64,000 nucleotides of DNA from CALOCN01 sp942491735 (GTDB taxonomy: Bacteria > Eisenbacteria > RBG-16-71-46 > JABDJR01): contig CALOCN010000008.1 in NCBI GenBank assembly GCA_942491735.1, positions 1 to 64,000 on the forward strand, written 5' to 3'. The first letter of the stretch is position 1. Each line of letters starts with the position of its first letter. The notes beneath the pieces were generated by a model. It did not search any database. It was not told the origin of the DNA and was given only the letters and a program-made list of their open reading frames with translations. Position numbers and translations under genes: made by a program. Below are positions 26,213-35,631 of this stretch, piece after piece.

Positions 26213-27604
26213 TCACCAGCTCCGGAAACCCAGCCCCAGCTGCCCGGTCCACCCCTCCGCGTTGTCGTAGCCCGCGCGCGCCCCGAAAGTCCAACCGCGG
26301 GCGCGGATGTTCACCCCGCCCGAGCCCGTCTCGTAGCGAGTAGCGCCGGCGACGTCGGCGGCAAGCCAGTTGGTGAGCCGGTAGCTGAGACCGCCGGCCG
26401 CGTCCCAGCCGTTGCCGCTGTAGTACAACTCACCGCCCACCTCCATCCGGCCCGTCGTGGCAAGAAGCGCCACCCATCCCTCGCGCACGATCCGGGTACC
26501 GGTTCCCCATTTCACGGTGGAACCGAGGATGTCGGTGCCGCCCGCGGCCGCCTGGATCCAGTCCGCAACCATCCAGGTCATGGAGATGTCCATGTCCACC
26601 AGGTCCTCGGCGGGATCCGTCTCCTGGCTCTGCCGGTAGTAGCGTCCGGTGGTCGAGATGGAGAGCCGGGGGGCGAGCATCTTGGCCAACGCGGCCACCA
26701 CCATGACCTCCTGCGCGTCCACCGCGATCGCGGAATCGTCCACGTTGGCCACCCAGCTCCCACCGCGATACCACGCTCCCAGCGTGACCACGTCCACCGG
26801 CGACTTGAAGTCCGGGGAGGGCACCGCTCGCAGGGGGAGCGTGGCCGAGACCTGGCCCATGGGTTGGCTTCCCACGTCCAGACTGATCACCGGAGCCGCG
26901 CCGAACACGGTGCGCGACGGGTTCCACAGGGCGGGCAGGTCCACATCCCGCCAGGACAGGTGGGTGCGCCCGAGGGCGGGGGAGAAGGCGTGACGGCCAT
27001 AGAAGAGCAGCTCCCCACTGAACACACTGGGCACCGTGATGCCGGGAGGAAGTGCCGCGGCTCCGCTTCCCACGACAATGGCCACCGCCCCCGAGACGGC
27101 GGCCGCTCCGGCTCCCAGCGCCGGCATCCGCCGCTCGGTGGCATCGGCCAGCGACTGCGAAGACCCTGTCTTCAGATCCTGCAGCACGGCCTCGGCGGTG
27201 GCCAACGACACGCTGAGCGAATCGCAGTCCCAGGGCAGAAGGTGGGTGGCCGCCACGTAGTAGTTCTTGCCGGACGCGCTCTGGCGGAGCTTGGTCGGCT
27301 CGAGGTACTCGGGGATCACCGCCACCACCCGGCGCCCCTGCAGGATCCGGATGTGGATGAGCCGGTCCAGGTGGCGCGGGGCGAGGGTGAACCGGTAGAG
27401 CCCGTCGGGCGGGATGATCTGGGCCTGCGACGGATCAATGCTGGGCACCGCGACCAGGAACTGCTCGCGGATCGGGCGTGACCGCTGGGCATCCCCTTCC
27501 TCGTTGCACAGGACGGTGCCGCGGAGTTCGAACTCCTGGGCGGCGGCGGGAGCCGCAGCCAGGAGGATCAGGACGAGAGCCGACAGGATGCGCGGGTTGT
27601 TCAT
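26213..27604 (-). CDS. Predicted outer-membrane beta-barrel protein coupled to a kinase gene
   Basis: The 463-residue protein has a signal peptide (start MNNPRILSALVL, cleavage after AAAQ). An N-terminal domain of about 150 residues may be beta-sandwich (FELRGTVLCNEEGDAQ, LYRFTLAPRHLDR). A glycine-rich hydrophobic stretch (VSGAVAIVVGSGAAALPPG) follows. The C-terminal half has alternating beta-strands (ISTTGRYYRQSQETDP, LGLGFRSW) and ends in Trp, as outer-membrane barrels do. The ATG overlaps the kinase stop by four bases (ATGA), so the two proteins are probably made together. The function is unknown; sensing or reporting envelope state to the kinase is an inference. Confidence 0.7.
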   Translation of the reverse strand: MNNPRILSALVLILLAAAPAAAQEFELRGTVLCNEEGDAQRSRPIREQFLVAVPSIDPSQAQIIPPDGLYRFTLAPRHLDRLIHIRILQGRRVVAVIPEYLEPTKLRQSASGKNYYVAATHLLPWDCDSLSVSLATAEAVLQDLKTGSSQSLADATERRMPALGAGAAAVSGAVAIVVGSGAAALPPGITVPSVFSGELLFYGRHAFSPALGRTHLSWRDVDLPALWNPSRTVFGAAPVISLDVGSQPMGQVSATLPLRAVPSPDFKSPVDVVTLGAWYRGGSWVANVDDSAIAVDAQEVMVVAALAKMLAPRLSISTTGRYYRQSQETDPAEDLVDMDISMTWMVADWIQAAAGGTDILGSTVKWGTGTRIVREGWVALLATTGRMEVGGELYYSGNGWDAAGGLSYRLTNWLAADVAGATRYETGSGGVNIRARGWTFGARAGYDNAEGWTGQLGLGFRSW

Positions 27605-28953
27605 GGTTTCCCAACAGGAATCAGGACAACGGTGATCGAGTCGGTGAAGCCGTCGCCCAGACGAATGTCCACGGTGCGGGTCTGGAAACGCGGATGGCTG
27701 ACCCTCAGCCGGACCCGATCCCCGACCACCGCGTCCGGCACGGGATCCCCGAACTGGCCCAGGGACGAACTGAACGCCTCGAAGGGGTAGCCGTCCACGG
27801 TGACCCGGGCCCCTTCCACGGGGCCGTCGGGCCCTCGAACCGTCCCCGCCAGGGTGACCGTGGCTGCCCGGACCGGGATCGCCGCGGTACCTCCCGCGAG
27901 ACGCCCCTGGCCCCAGGAAAGGATCCACCACAGACCGACCGTCGTCAGCAACAAAAGGAGGACCGCCGCAACGATCCGGCGCGCGCCCGACATGGGCACC
28001 GAGGTGACCTGGGTGGGCATCTCCAGAATGTCACGAGGGGTCGTGGCCGAGGTCCCGGCAAGCAGTTCCAGCAGGGCGGGGGGACCGTCCGCGGAGTGGG
28101 GCAACCCGACCCGGGCCGCCTCCATGGCCTTTCCGAAGGCCCCCATGCCCTGGAACCGGGCCGTCGGGTCCTTCTCCAGGGCCCGCGCCACCAGTGCATC
28201 CAGCGCCTCCCCCAGGTCCGCGTTGAGCTGCGACGGGGGGGGCGGGGTCTCGGTCACGATGCGAGTGAGGACCGCGGTGAGGGTCTTGCCGCGGAACGGG
28301 CGCTGGCCGGTAAGCGCTTCGTACAGGACGCACCCCAGGGCAAACACGTCGGTCCGCTGGTCGACGAGATCCCCACGGATCTGCTCGGGGGACATGTAGG
28401 CCGGAGTCCCCACCACCTCGCCAACGCGGGTGAGGCCCGCGTCCTGACCAGGTCGCATCCGGAAGGCGGCCAAACCGAAGTCGAGGATCTTGGGCGAGCC
28501 GTCCGGCTGGACGTGAATGTTGGCCGGCTTCAGGTCCCGGTGGAGGATGCCGGCCGTGTGTACCCGCTCCATCGCCCCGGCCACCACGCCCACCAGCGAA
28601 ATCGCCTCGGCCGGGCGGAGCGGACCTTCCTCCAGCAGCGAGGCCAGGTTCTTGCCATCGACCAACTCCATGATGATGGAGCAGCGGTCCCCGTGCTCGA
28701 CGAAGTCGAAGACGGTGATGATGTTGGGGTGCTTGAGCGAGGACGCCGCGCGCGCCTCCTGCAGGAAGCGCGCGCGCTGCGATCCCGCGTGCCCCGCCGG
28801 GATGGTAATGGTCTTGATGGCCACCATCCGGCCCAGCACCCGGTCCCGGGCCCGGCGCACCGAGCCCATGCCGCCCATCCCGATGTGTTCCCCCAGCTCG
28901 TAGCGCCGGGTGACCGGATTGGGTCGAAAGCGATCAAACAGGCGATCCAGCAT
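27601..28953 (-). CDS. Transmembrane Ser/Thr kinase with periplasmic carboxypeptidase-regulatory-like domain
   Basis: The 450-residue protein has a full kinase domain: GMGGMGSVRRA, Lys47 in VAIKT, HRDLKPAN (138-145), DFG (158-160), and GTPAYMSPEQIRGD. A membrane helix at about 325-346 (IVAAVLLLLLTTVGLWWIL) leads to a C-terminal domain of about 90 residues. That domain resembles the CarboxypepD_reg/PEGA fold (AGTVRGPDGPVEGARVTVDG, VRLRVSHPRF). It is unlike the two propeller kinases and is not their close paralogue. The start is at 28953; a further ATG six codons upstream is possible. It is co-translated with the barrel gene through a 4-base overlap. Confidence 0.9.
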   Translation of the reverse strand: MLDRLFDRFRPNPVTRRYELGEHIGMGGMGSVRRARDRVLGRMVAIKTITIPAGHAGSQRARFLQEARAASSLKHPNIITVFDFVEHGDRCSIIMELVDGKNLASLLEEGPLRPAEAISLVGVVAGAMERVHTAGILHRDLKPANIHVQPDGSPKILDFGLAAFRMRPGQDAGLTRVGEVVGTPAYMSPEQIRGDLVDQRTDVFALGCVLYEALTGQRPFRGKTLTAVLTRIVTETPPPPSQLNADLGEALDALVARALEKDPTARFQGMGAFGKAMEAARVGLPHSADGPPALLELLAGTSATTPRDILEMPTQVTSVPMSGARRIVAAVLLLLLTTVGLWWILSWGQGRLAGGTAAIPVRAATVTLAGTVRGPDGPVEGARVTVDGYPFEAFSSSLGQFGDPVPDAVVGDRVRLRVSHPRFQTRTVDIRLGDGFTDSITVVLIPVGKP

Positions 28954-28998
28954 GGCGAGCGAGAGTACCACGCAGGCAAACCCCGGGCGGAAGCCGCC

Positions 28999-29946
28999 TC
29001 AGGAGACCGGGATCGCCCCCTTGTTCCGCTCCAGCCAGGTCTCGAAGTCCTGCAGGTCCGGGTTGAGCCGTCGCGACTCCTCCAGGCTCCGGTTGCCCAC
29101 GAAGGCGTCGTTGAAGTCCCGCTTGAACTGGAACATGTTGCCGATGTCGTCGGCGCCGTCGAACGGAAACGCCCGGTAGACCTCGGGGGGTACGTCCCGG
29201 TAGACCACTTCCATCCCCAGCGCCCGGCCCATCCTCTCGGCCATCTCGGCCCCCGTCGTCAGATCCCCCTCGATCCCCACCGTCCGGCCGGCATAGGTGT
29301 CGCCGGCCTTGAAGATCCCGTAGGCGCACTTGCCGATGTCCTCGGCCGAGATCCCGGGCAGCGGCTTGTCCCCCATGGGAAACGCGATCCCGTACTTGCC
29401 ATCCTCGCCTTTCTGGGGCCCCATGCCTGATTGGATGAAGTTTTCCCAGTAGAACGAGGTTCGCAGGCAGGTCACCACCGGAATCCCCGACTCGAGGAAC
29501 GCCGGGTCCGCCTCCCCCTTGGCATCGAAGTGCGGGACCTTGTACTTGTCCATGAGGGTGGGCATGCGGTCGTCGTCCAGCGACAGGTAGTCCCGGGTGT
29601 TCTCCAGGGTGGACCAGACCGCATGGTGGACGCCCGCTTCCCGGGCGGCCTGGGCCAGGGACTTGGCCTGGACGAGTTCGCGGGCGGGATCGAACAACTC
29701 CCAGAAGTTGGTCAGGCAAAAGGCCCCGTGGGCTCCCTCGAATGCGGCCCGAAGGCTGGCGGAATCGTCGAGGTCGGCGGCCACGACCTCCACCCCGGCG
29801 TCGGAGAGCGCCTTGGCCCTCTCGGATCCCGGGTTGCGGGTGAGGGCACGGGCAGTGAACCCGCCCTGCGGGTCGGATTGGATGGCACGAACGAGGCCGC
29901 CCCCTTGGGCGCCGGTGGCGCCAACGACGGCTATGATCCTGGACAT
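28999..29946 (-). CDS. NmrA-like NAD(P)-binding protein
   Basis: The 315-residue protein has the Rossmann motif VVGATGAQGGGLVRAI at its N-terminus. The next strand and loop (ARALTRNPGSERAKALSDAG, then VVAADLDDSASLRAAFEG) are typical of NmrA/HSCARG proteins, atypical short-chain dehydrogenases. The family binds NADP and often acts as a redox sensor or nitrogen regulator rather than an enzyme. The Tyr-x3-Lys motif of classical dehydrogenases is not obvious, in agreement with the family. Neighbours are a kinase and a PDZ-hydrolase-like gene on the same strand. Confidence 0.85.
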   Translation of the reverse strand: MSRIIAVVGATGAQGGGLVRAIQSDPQGGFTARALTRNPGSERAKALSDAGVEVVAADLDDSASLRAAFEGAHGAFCLTNFWELFDPARELVQAKSLAQAAREAGVHHAVWSTLENTRDYLSLDDDRMPTLMDKYKVPHFDAKGEADPAFLESGIPVVTCLRTSFYWENFIQSGMGPQKGEDGKYGIAFPMGDKPLPGISAEDIGKCAYGIFKAGDTYAGRTVGIEGDLTTGAEMAERMGRALGMEVVYRDVPPEVYRAFPFDGADDIGNMFQFKRDFNDAFVGNRSLEESRRLNPDLQDFETWLERNKGAIPVS

Positions 29947-29995
29947 GTCGTTCTCCTCTGGGCGCCCGGGGGCGCGTGTTCAACGGTGGCCGGGA

Positions 29996-31357
29996 TCACT
30001 CGCTGGTCCCGGCCGTCTCTTCCATCCAGGCCACCAGGGCATCCACCGCCATCAGGTTCATCATCCCCCGCCGTAGCCCCTGCTTCACGCTGGAGCGTTG
30101 GCTGCTGGCCCGGTTGAGCCAATAATCGGTCTTCTCCAGGCTGGTGAATTGGGCCGCGCCGGCATAGGCGGCGTTGACCGTCTCGGCCACGCGCTCGCTC
30201 TGCTCGGCCGAGGCCACGTAGTCCGCCTCGCCGTGAACGGCCAGGACAGGAATCCGCACGGAACCCCACCCGGCCAGCAGGTCGCGTGATTCAAGATCAC
30301 GGTAGAACTCCCGGGACTTCCCGTCCTTGAGGGTCTCCGGATCAGGGAAGTCCCGCTTGAGCTCGGGATAGGAATCCAGCACCTGGTCCGCGGGTTCGTT
30401 CCCGTCGAGCATGCGATCCAGGAAGAAGCGATAGCGTTCCAGTTCCTGGGCCTGGTCGGACTCGCTCTTGGTGCTGGTGGCCAGGGCACGGGCGCGCTCA
30501 TCCACGGTGGCCTCGCGCCAGATGTCGACCAGGGGCCCCAGGGCGAGGATTCCCGCGAGGTCCACGTCGTGCGCCACATCCGGGGCGTACGCTGCGCCCC
30601 AGCCAAAGGTGAGGAGGAAGAGACGACCCCGGTCCACCGCGGAGCGGTTGCGGGTGGCCTTGAGGGCCGCGTGGTACAGGGCAATCTCGGCGTCGAGCCC
30701 CAGGTCCGAACAAGGCCCGCCTTCGCTGTCCCCCGCACCCGGGCGATCCACCCGGACGGTGCGATAGCCGCGCTGGGTGAGCGCGTGCGCCAGATCCCGC
30801 TCCCGGTGTCGGCTGGTGTGGCCATTCTCCAGGGCCGAGCAACCCACATCCGGAAGCAGAAACACGGTGGGGAACGGTCCCTCGCCCCGGGGCTGGGTGA
30901 CCGTGCGCCGCACGGACACGCCGTCATGCTCGAAGGCCTCGTAGAGCACCTCGAAGCCGTCCCCGGTTTCGCGCGGGTATCCCAGAAGCGGCACGGTCAC
31001 CGACTCCAACTGCCCCGTGCCCCAGACGGTGAACACCGCGGTGTCCCCCTCGTGCAGGACCGCGATCTCGCGCAGGAACTGGGGCACGTTGGTGATGGGG
31101 ATTCCGTTGATGGCGGTGATCAGCGTGCCCTTGGTCATGCCGACCGGGGCCGCGCTGCCTTCCCGGGAGACGCTGGCGATCTGGATGCCGTCGGTGGCGG
31201 CGCCGCCGGTGTTGCGGATGACCCCGGCCTTGGGGTCCTCCACGCTGACTCCCAGATAGGCGCGGCGCAGAAGCGGATCGCCATCCTGGGCCTGGGCGGG
31301 CGCGGGGGAGGTGATCAGACAGAACAGGGCAAACGCCCCGAGAAGGCTTCGGGTCAT
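29996..31357 (-). CDS. Secreted PDZ domain fused to an alpha/beta-hydrolase fold that lacks catalytic residues
   Basis: The 453-residue protein has a signal peptide (MTRSLLGAFALFCL), a PDZ domain at about 33-128 (YLGVSVEDPKAGV, GMTKGTLITAINGIPI) and an alpha/beta-hydrolase fold from about 140. The nucleophile elbow expected to read GxSxG reads TFGWG (250-254), with Gly at the Ser position. The Asp region (VHGEADYVAS, Asp379) is kept. The position of the catalytic His near the C-terminus reads LEKTDYWL. This points to a non-catalytic hydrolase-like binding protein. AGGAG lies 8 bases before the start. It sits between the DUF58 and NmrA genes. Confidence 0.8.
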   Translation of the reverse strand: MTRSLLGAFALFCLITSPAPAQAQDGDPLLRRAYLGVSVEDPKAGVIRNTGGAATDGIQIASVSREGSAAPVGMTKGTLITAINGIPITNVPQFLREIAVLHEGDTAVFTVWGTGQLESVTVPLLGYPRETGDGFEVLYEAFEHDGVSVRRTVTQPRGEGPFPTVFLLPDVGCSALENGHTSRHRERDLAHALTQRGYRTVRVDRPGAGDSEGGPCSDLGLDAEIALYHAALKATRNRSAVDRGRLFLLTFGWGAAYAPDVAHDVDLAGILALGPLVDIWREATVDERARALATSTKSESDQAQELERYRFFLDRMLDGNEPADQVLDSYPELKRDFPDPETLKDGKSREFYRDLESRDLLAGWGSVRIPVLAVHGEADYVASAEQSERVAETVNAAYAGAAQFTSLEKTDYWLNRASSQRSSVKQGLRRGMMNLMAVDALVAWMEETAGTSE

Positions 31358-31394
31358 GGGTAGAGACTCCTGGCGGCCGGGGATGGCGCGCGTC

Positions 31395-32291
31395 CTAGTG
31401 AAGTTTGCGCCGCTTTTCCAGATAGCGCAGCAGGGCAAGATCGTACGGGGTGTCCGTGGTGAGCTGGATGTACTCGATCCGGTTTCCCAGGCACAGTCGC
31501 TGGTAGCCGAGAATCCACTCCTTCACCCGCTTGCGGTACTCCTCCGCGATCTCCCACGGCTGGGTGAGGATCTCCTGGCCGCTCTCCAGATCCACGAACC
31601 CGGACTCTCCCTTGAACGGGAACTCGATCTCGAAGGGGTCCAGGATGTGGAACACCACCACCTCGTGCTGACGATGCCGGAAGTGCTTGAGACCACGCAT
31701 CACCGACTCGGGGTCGTCCATGAGATCGCTGAAGAGAAGAATGAGCCCGCGGCGCTTGACCCGCTCGGCCAGCCCCTCCAGGGACTTGCCGGTGGCGGTG
31801 GCCGCGGCGGGTTGGGTGTTCTCGAGCTCGCTCAGCAACAGCCTCAGGTGGGCCTGGGAAGACCGGGGCGGAATGAGCCGTTTGATCTCGTCGCTGAAGG
31901 TGAGCATGCCGACCGCGTCGTTCTGCATGGTCATCATGTAACCCAGGGCGGCGGCCAGGAACGAGGAGTACTGGAACTTGGTGATGCGGCCTTCCGAGGC
32001 GTAGCCCATGCTGGCGCTGACGTCGATGAGCAGGTTCCCGCGGAGGTTGGTCTCCTCCTCGTACTCCTTGACGAAGTAGCGGTCGCTCTTCCCGTACAGC
32101 TTCCAGTCCACATGCTTGAGCGGGTCGCCCGGCATGTACTGGCGATGCTCGGCGAACTCCACCGAGAAGCCGTGGTAGGGGCTCTTGTGGAGCCCGGTCA
32201 GGAAGCCTTCCACCACCAGCTTGGCGATGATGTCGAGCCCCTTGACCTTGGAAATGACCGACGGGTCAAGATACTGAAGCGCCTGTGACAC
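31395..32291 (-). CDS. DUF58 / VWA-like protein of the MoxR system
   Basis: The 298-residue cytosolic protein shows the DUF58 signature: FAEHRQYMPGDPLKHVDWKLY near residues 47-68 and a VWA-like MIDAS LLIDVSASMGYAS. The sequence continues with SGSDEIKRLIPP-like segments (TFSDEIKRLIPP). DUF58 proteins nearly always accompany a MoxR AAA+ ATPase, encoded 60 bases upstream here. The pair is thought to act as chaperones for maturation of membrane or periplasmic proteins. Confidence 0.9.
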   Translation of the reverse strand: MSQALQYLDPSVISKVKGLDIIAKLVVEGFLTGLHKSPYHGFSVEFAEHRQYMPGDPLKHVDWKLYGKSDRYFVKEYEEETNLRGNLLIDVSASMGYASEGRITKFQYSSFLAAALGYMMTMQNDAVGMLTFSDEIKRLIPPRSSQAHLRLLLSELENTQPAAATATGKSLEGLAERVKRRGLILLFSDLMDDPESVMRGLKHFRHRQHEVVVFHILDPFEIEFPFKGESGFVDLESGQEILTQPWEIAEEYRKRVKEWILGYQRLCLGNRIEYIQLTTDTPYDLALLRYLEKRRKLH

Positions 32292-32350
32292 GTTGTCCCC
32301 TCATTGGGCCCGGCCCGGCTGTGCCGGGCGCGGGATCGCGCGAGTGCGGA

Positions 32351-33379
<1,029 letters not shown>

Positions 33380-33586
33380 GCATGTCCTCTGGGTTTGTAG
33401 CCTCGCAAGCCGAGGGCATCATGGCCTCTCGCTCCCGAGGGATCGGGTCGGTAATCCGGGCCGGCCGGCGTATTTTCGCGGGCCGGAGCAGGGGTTCCCC
33501 TGTCTGCTATCTTGCGGTACCGAGGCGGGATACGCATCATACCATGCACTACCGCGAGACGGGGGCCGGCAATCCCCCTGGAAAAT

Positions 33587-33605
33587 GGGCCTGGGGGACA
33601 GGCCC
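33587..33605 (+). promoter_or_regulatory. Hairpin just upstream of the glycerophosphodiesterase ribosome site
   Basis: GGGCCTG and CAGGCCC form a perfect 7-bp stem with a GGGGA loop. The GGAG ribosome site follows two bases later and the ATG is at 33620. The position suggests control of translation or a terminator; there is no T tract. Function is unproven. Confidence 0.35.
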
Positions 33606-33619
33606 CGGAGAACCCCTCA

Positions 33620-34384
33620 ATGACCGACATCCTTTCCTGGATCCGACTGGACGGCCCGTTTCTGATCGGCCACCGGGGCTACCCGGCGGTGGCGCGCGAG
33701 AACACCGGGCTGTCGTTCGAGGCCGCCCTGGAGGCCGGGTGCGACGGCGTGGAGCTGGACGTCCGCATGACCCGGGACCTTGAGCTGATCGTCCACCACG
33801 ACCCCACCGCCAACGGCGAGCTGGGCCCGGTCCATCTGGAGATGATGAACGCGGCCGAGGTCCTGGGGGGTCGCTGGAACGCCGAGAACACCGAGCCCTA
33901 CCGGGTTGAGCGACTGGAGACGGTGCTGGAGAACCTGGCCGGGCGGTGCCTGATCAACGTGGAGGTGAAACCGCCTGGCGAGGGACGGCACGAGGCGCTG
34001 GCCGGGAAGCTGGACGCGGCCCTGGATACGGTGAAGCCGCGGGAGTCGGTGCTGGTGTCGTCGTTCGATGCGGAGATGCTGCGCGCGATACGCCGGGCGA
34101 GCAAGGAGACCGCGCTGGCGTTTCTCTTTGCGGAGATGAAGGACCTCAACCGCCTGGAAGACGACGAGCTGATCGACGCCCTCACCGCGATTCACCCGGT
34201 GGATGGATTGGTGGACAAGAAACTGATGAAGCGCGCCGAGGAGCGCGGGCTCATGGTTACCGCGTGGACGATTGATGATCCCTGGCGCGCCGAGGCCCTG
34301 GTACGGATGGGCGTGACGGGCGTGGTGACGAACGCGCCGGAAGAGGTGGGGGTCGCGGTGTGGAGTGAGGTGCCGGAAGAATAG
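33620..34384 (+). CDS. Glycerophosphodiester phosphodiesterase
   Basis: The 254-residue protein shows the GDPD catalytic pattern: IGHRGYPAVARENT (His18, Arg19), GVELDVRMTRDLELIVHHD (Glu45, Asp47, His60) and INVEVKPPGEG. The C-terminus has VTAWTIDDP and GVTGVVTNAPE, typical of the TIM-barrel end. It hydrolyses glycerophosphodiesters to glycerol-3-phosphate and an alcohol. No signal peptide is visible, so it is probably cytosolic. The chosen ATG has GGAG 9 bases upstream. Confidence 0.92.
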   Translation: MTDILSWIRLDGPFLIGHRGYPAVARENTGLSFEAALEAGCDGVELDVRMTRDLELIVHHDPTANGELGPVHLEMMNAAEVLGGRWNAENTEPYRVERLETVLENLAGRCLINVEVKPPGEGRHEALAGKLDAALDTVKPRESVLVSSFDAEMLRAIRRASKETALAFLFAEMKDLNRLEDDELIDALTAIHPVDGLVDKKLMKRAEERGLMVTAWTIDDPWRAEALVRMGVTGVVTNAPEEVGVAVWSEVPEE

Positions 34385-34571
34385 AGTTATCGATGAGGTG
34401 GTGCGGAGAGCGGGGCGCGGGGGTTGTACGAGGTCGAGCGGTTGTGCAAAATATTCTTCTGCGGTCCTCGGGGAAAACGACATCCGATAATACGGCAGCC
34501 AGGAAACAAAAGTGGACCCGGCCATCCAGTTTCTTGCGTTCCCTGCACCCAACCGAAAGGAGTACGTGACG

Positions 34572-35585
34572 ATGAAACGCGTCTTGATCCCTGCGCTCGC
34601 CTTTGCTTTCGCGTTGGGTTTCAGTGCTCTGGCCACAGCCCAGACCACGGATCCGCTTCCATCCTGGAACGATGGCAAGACCAAGCAGTCGATCATCGAG
34701 TTCGTGGCGAAGGTGACGAAGGAAGGTTCCGCAGACTTCGTCCCGCCTGCCGAGCGCATCGCCACCTTCGACAACGACGGGACGCTGTGGACGGAACACC
34801 CAATGTACACCCAACTTGCCTTCGCGCTGGACCGGGTGAAGGCACTGGCCCCCGAGCACCCGGAGTGGAAGAAGACGCAGCCCTTCAAGGCGGTGCTTGA
34901 CAATGATCTCGATGCCCTGGCCGCCGCGGGGGAGAAGGGTCTGGTCGAGTTGGTCATGGCAACCCATGCAGGAATGAGTACGGCCGAGTTCGAGGCGGTC
35001 GTAACGGATTGGTTCGCCAAGGCCCGCCATCCGCGCTTCGATCGACCCTATACCGAACTGACCTACAAGCCGATGGTGGAGCTCCTCGACTACCTGCGGG
35101 CCAACGGCTTCAAGACCTACATCGTTTCCGGCGGCGGTATCGAGTTCATGCGACCGATGACCGAGAAGGTCTATGGGATTCCACCCGAGCAGGTCATAGG
35201 GTCGAGCATCAAGACCAAGTACGAGACCAAGGACGGCATGCCGGTGCTGATGCGTTTACCGGAGGTCGACTTCATCGACGACAAGGCCGGCAAGCCGGTC
35301 GGCATCAACAAACTCATTGGCAGGCGACCCATCGCCGCCTTCGGCAACTCTGCCGGTGACCGCGAGATGCTCCAGTGGATCGGCGCAGGGAGCGGCCCGC
35401 GGCTGATGATGCTGGTGTTCCACGACGACGCCGACCGCGAGTATGCCTATGGCCCCGCCAACGGGCTGCCCGACACAAAATTCGGTGCTTTCCCGGAGTC
35501 ACTGATGGACGAGGCAAAGCAGGAAGGCTGGACCGTCATCAGCATGAAAAGGGACTGGGCCCGCGTCTTTGCCTTCGAGGAATAG
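34572..35585 (+). CDS. Exported HAD-family phosphatase
   Basis: The 337-residue protein has a signal peptide (MKRVLIPALAFAFALGF). HAD motifs are complete: FDNDGTLW (motif I), TYIVSGGGIEFM (motif II), INKLIG with Lys (motif III) and FGNSAGDREML (motif IV). It is therefore probably an active periplasmic phosphatase. Proteins of this type commonly sit beside arylsulfatases, as here. AAGGAG lies about 9 bases before the start. The 190-base upstream gap contains AT-rich stretches, with TTGTAC and CAAAAT 17 bases apart at 34424-34452, a possible promoter. Confidence 0.87.
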   Translation: MKRVLIPALAFAFALGFSALATAQTTDPLPSWNDGKTKQSIIEFVAKVTKEGSADFVPPAERIATFDNDGTLWTEHPMYTQLAFALDRVKALAPEHPEWKKTQPFKAVLDNDLDALAAAGEKGLVELVMATHAGMSTAEFEAVVTDWFAKARHPRFDRPYTELTYKPMVELLDYLRANGFKTYIVSGGGIEFMRPMTEKVYGIPPEQVIGSSIKTKYETKDGMPVLMRLPEVDFIDDKAGKPVGINKLIGRRPIAAFGNSAGDREMLQWIGAGSGPRLMMLVFHDDADREYAYGPANGLPDTKFGAFPESLMDEAKQEGWTVISMKRDWARVFAFEE

Positions 35586-35631
35586 GCAGATTCCTGGCCA
35601 TTTGACAGAAACCTCAACCAAGGAGATCAAC

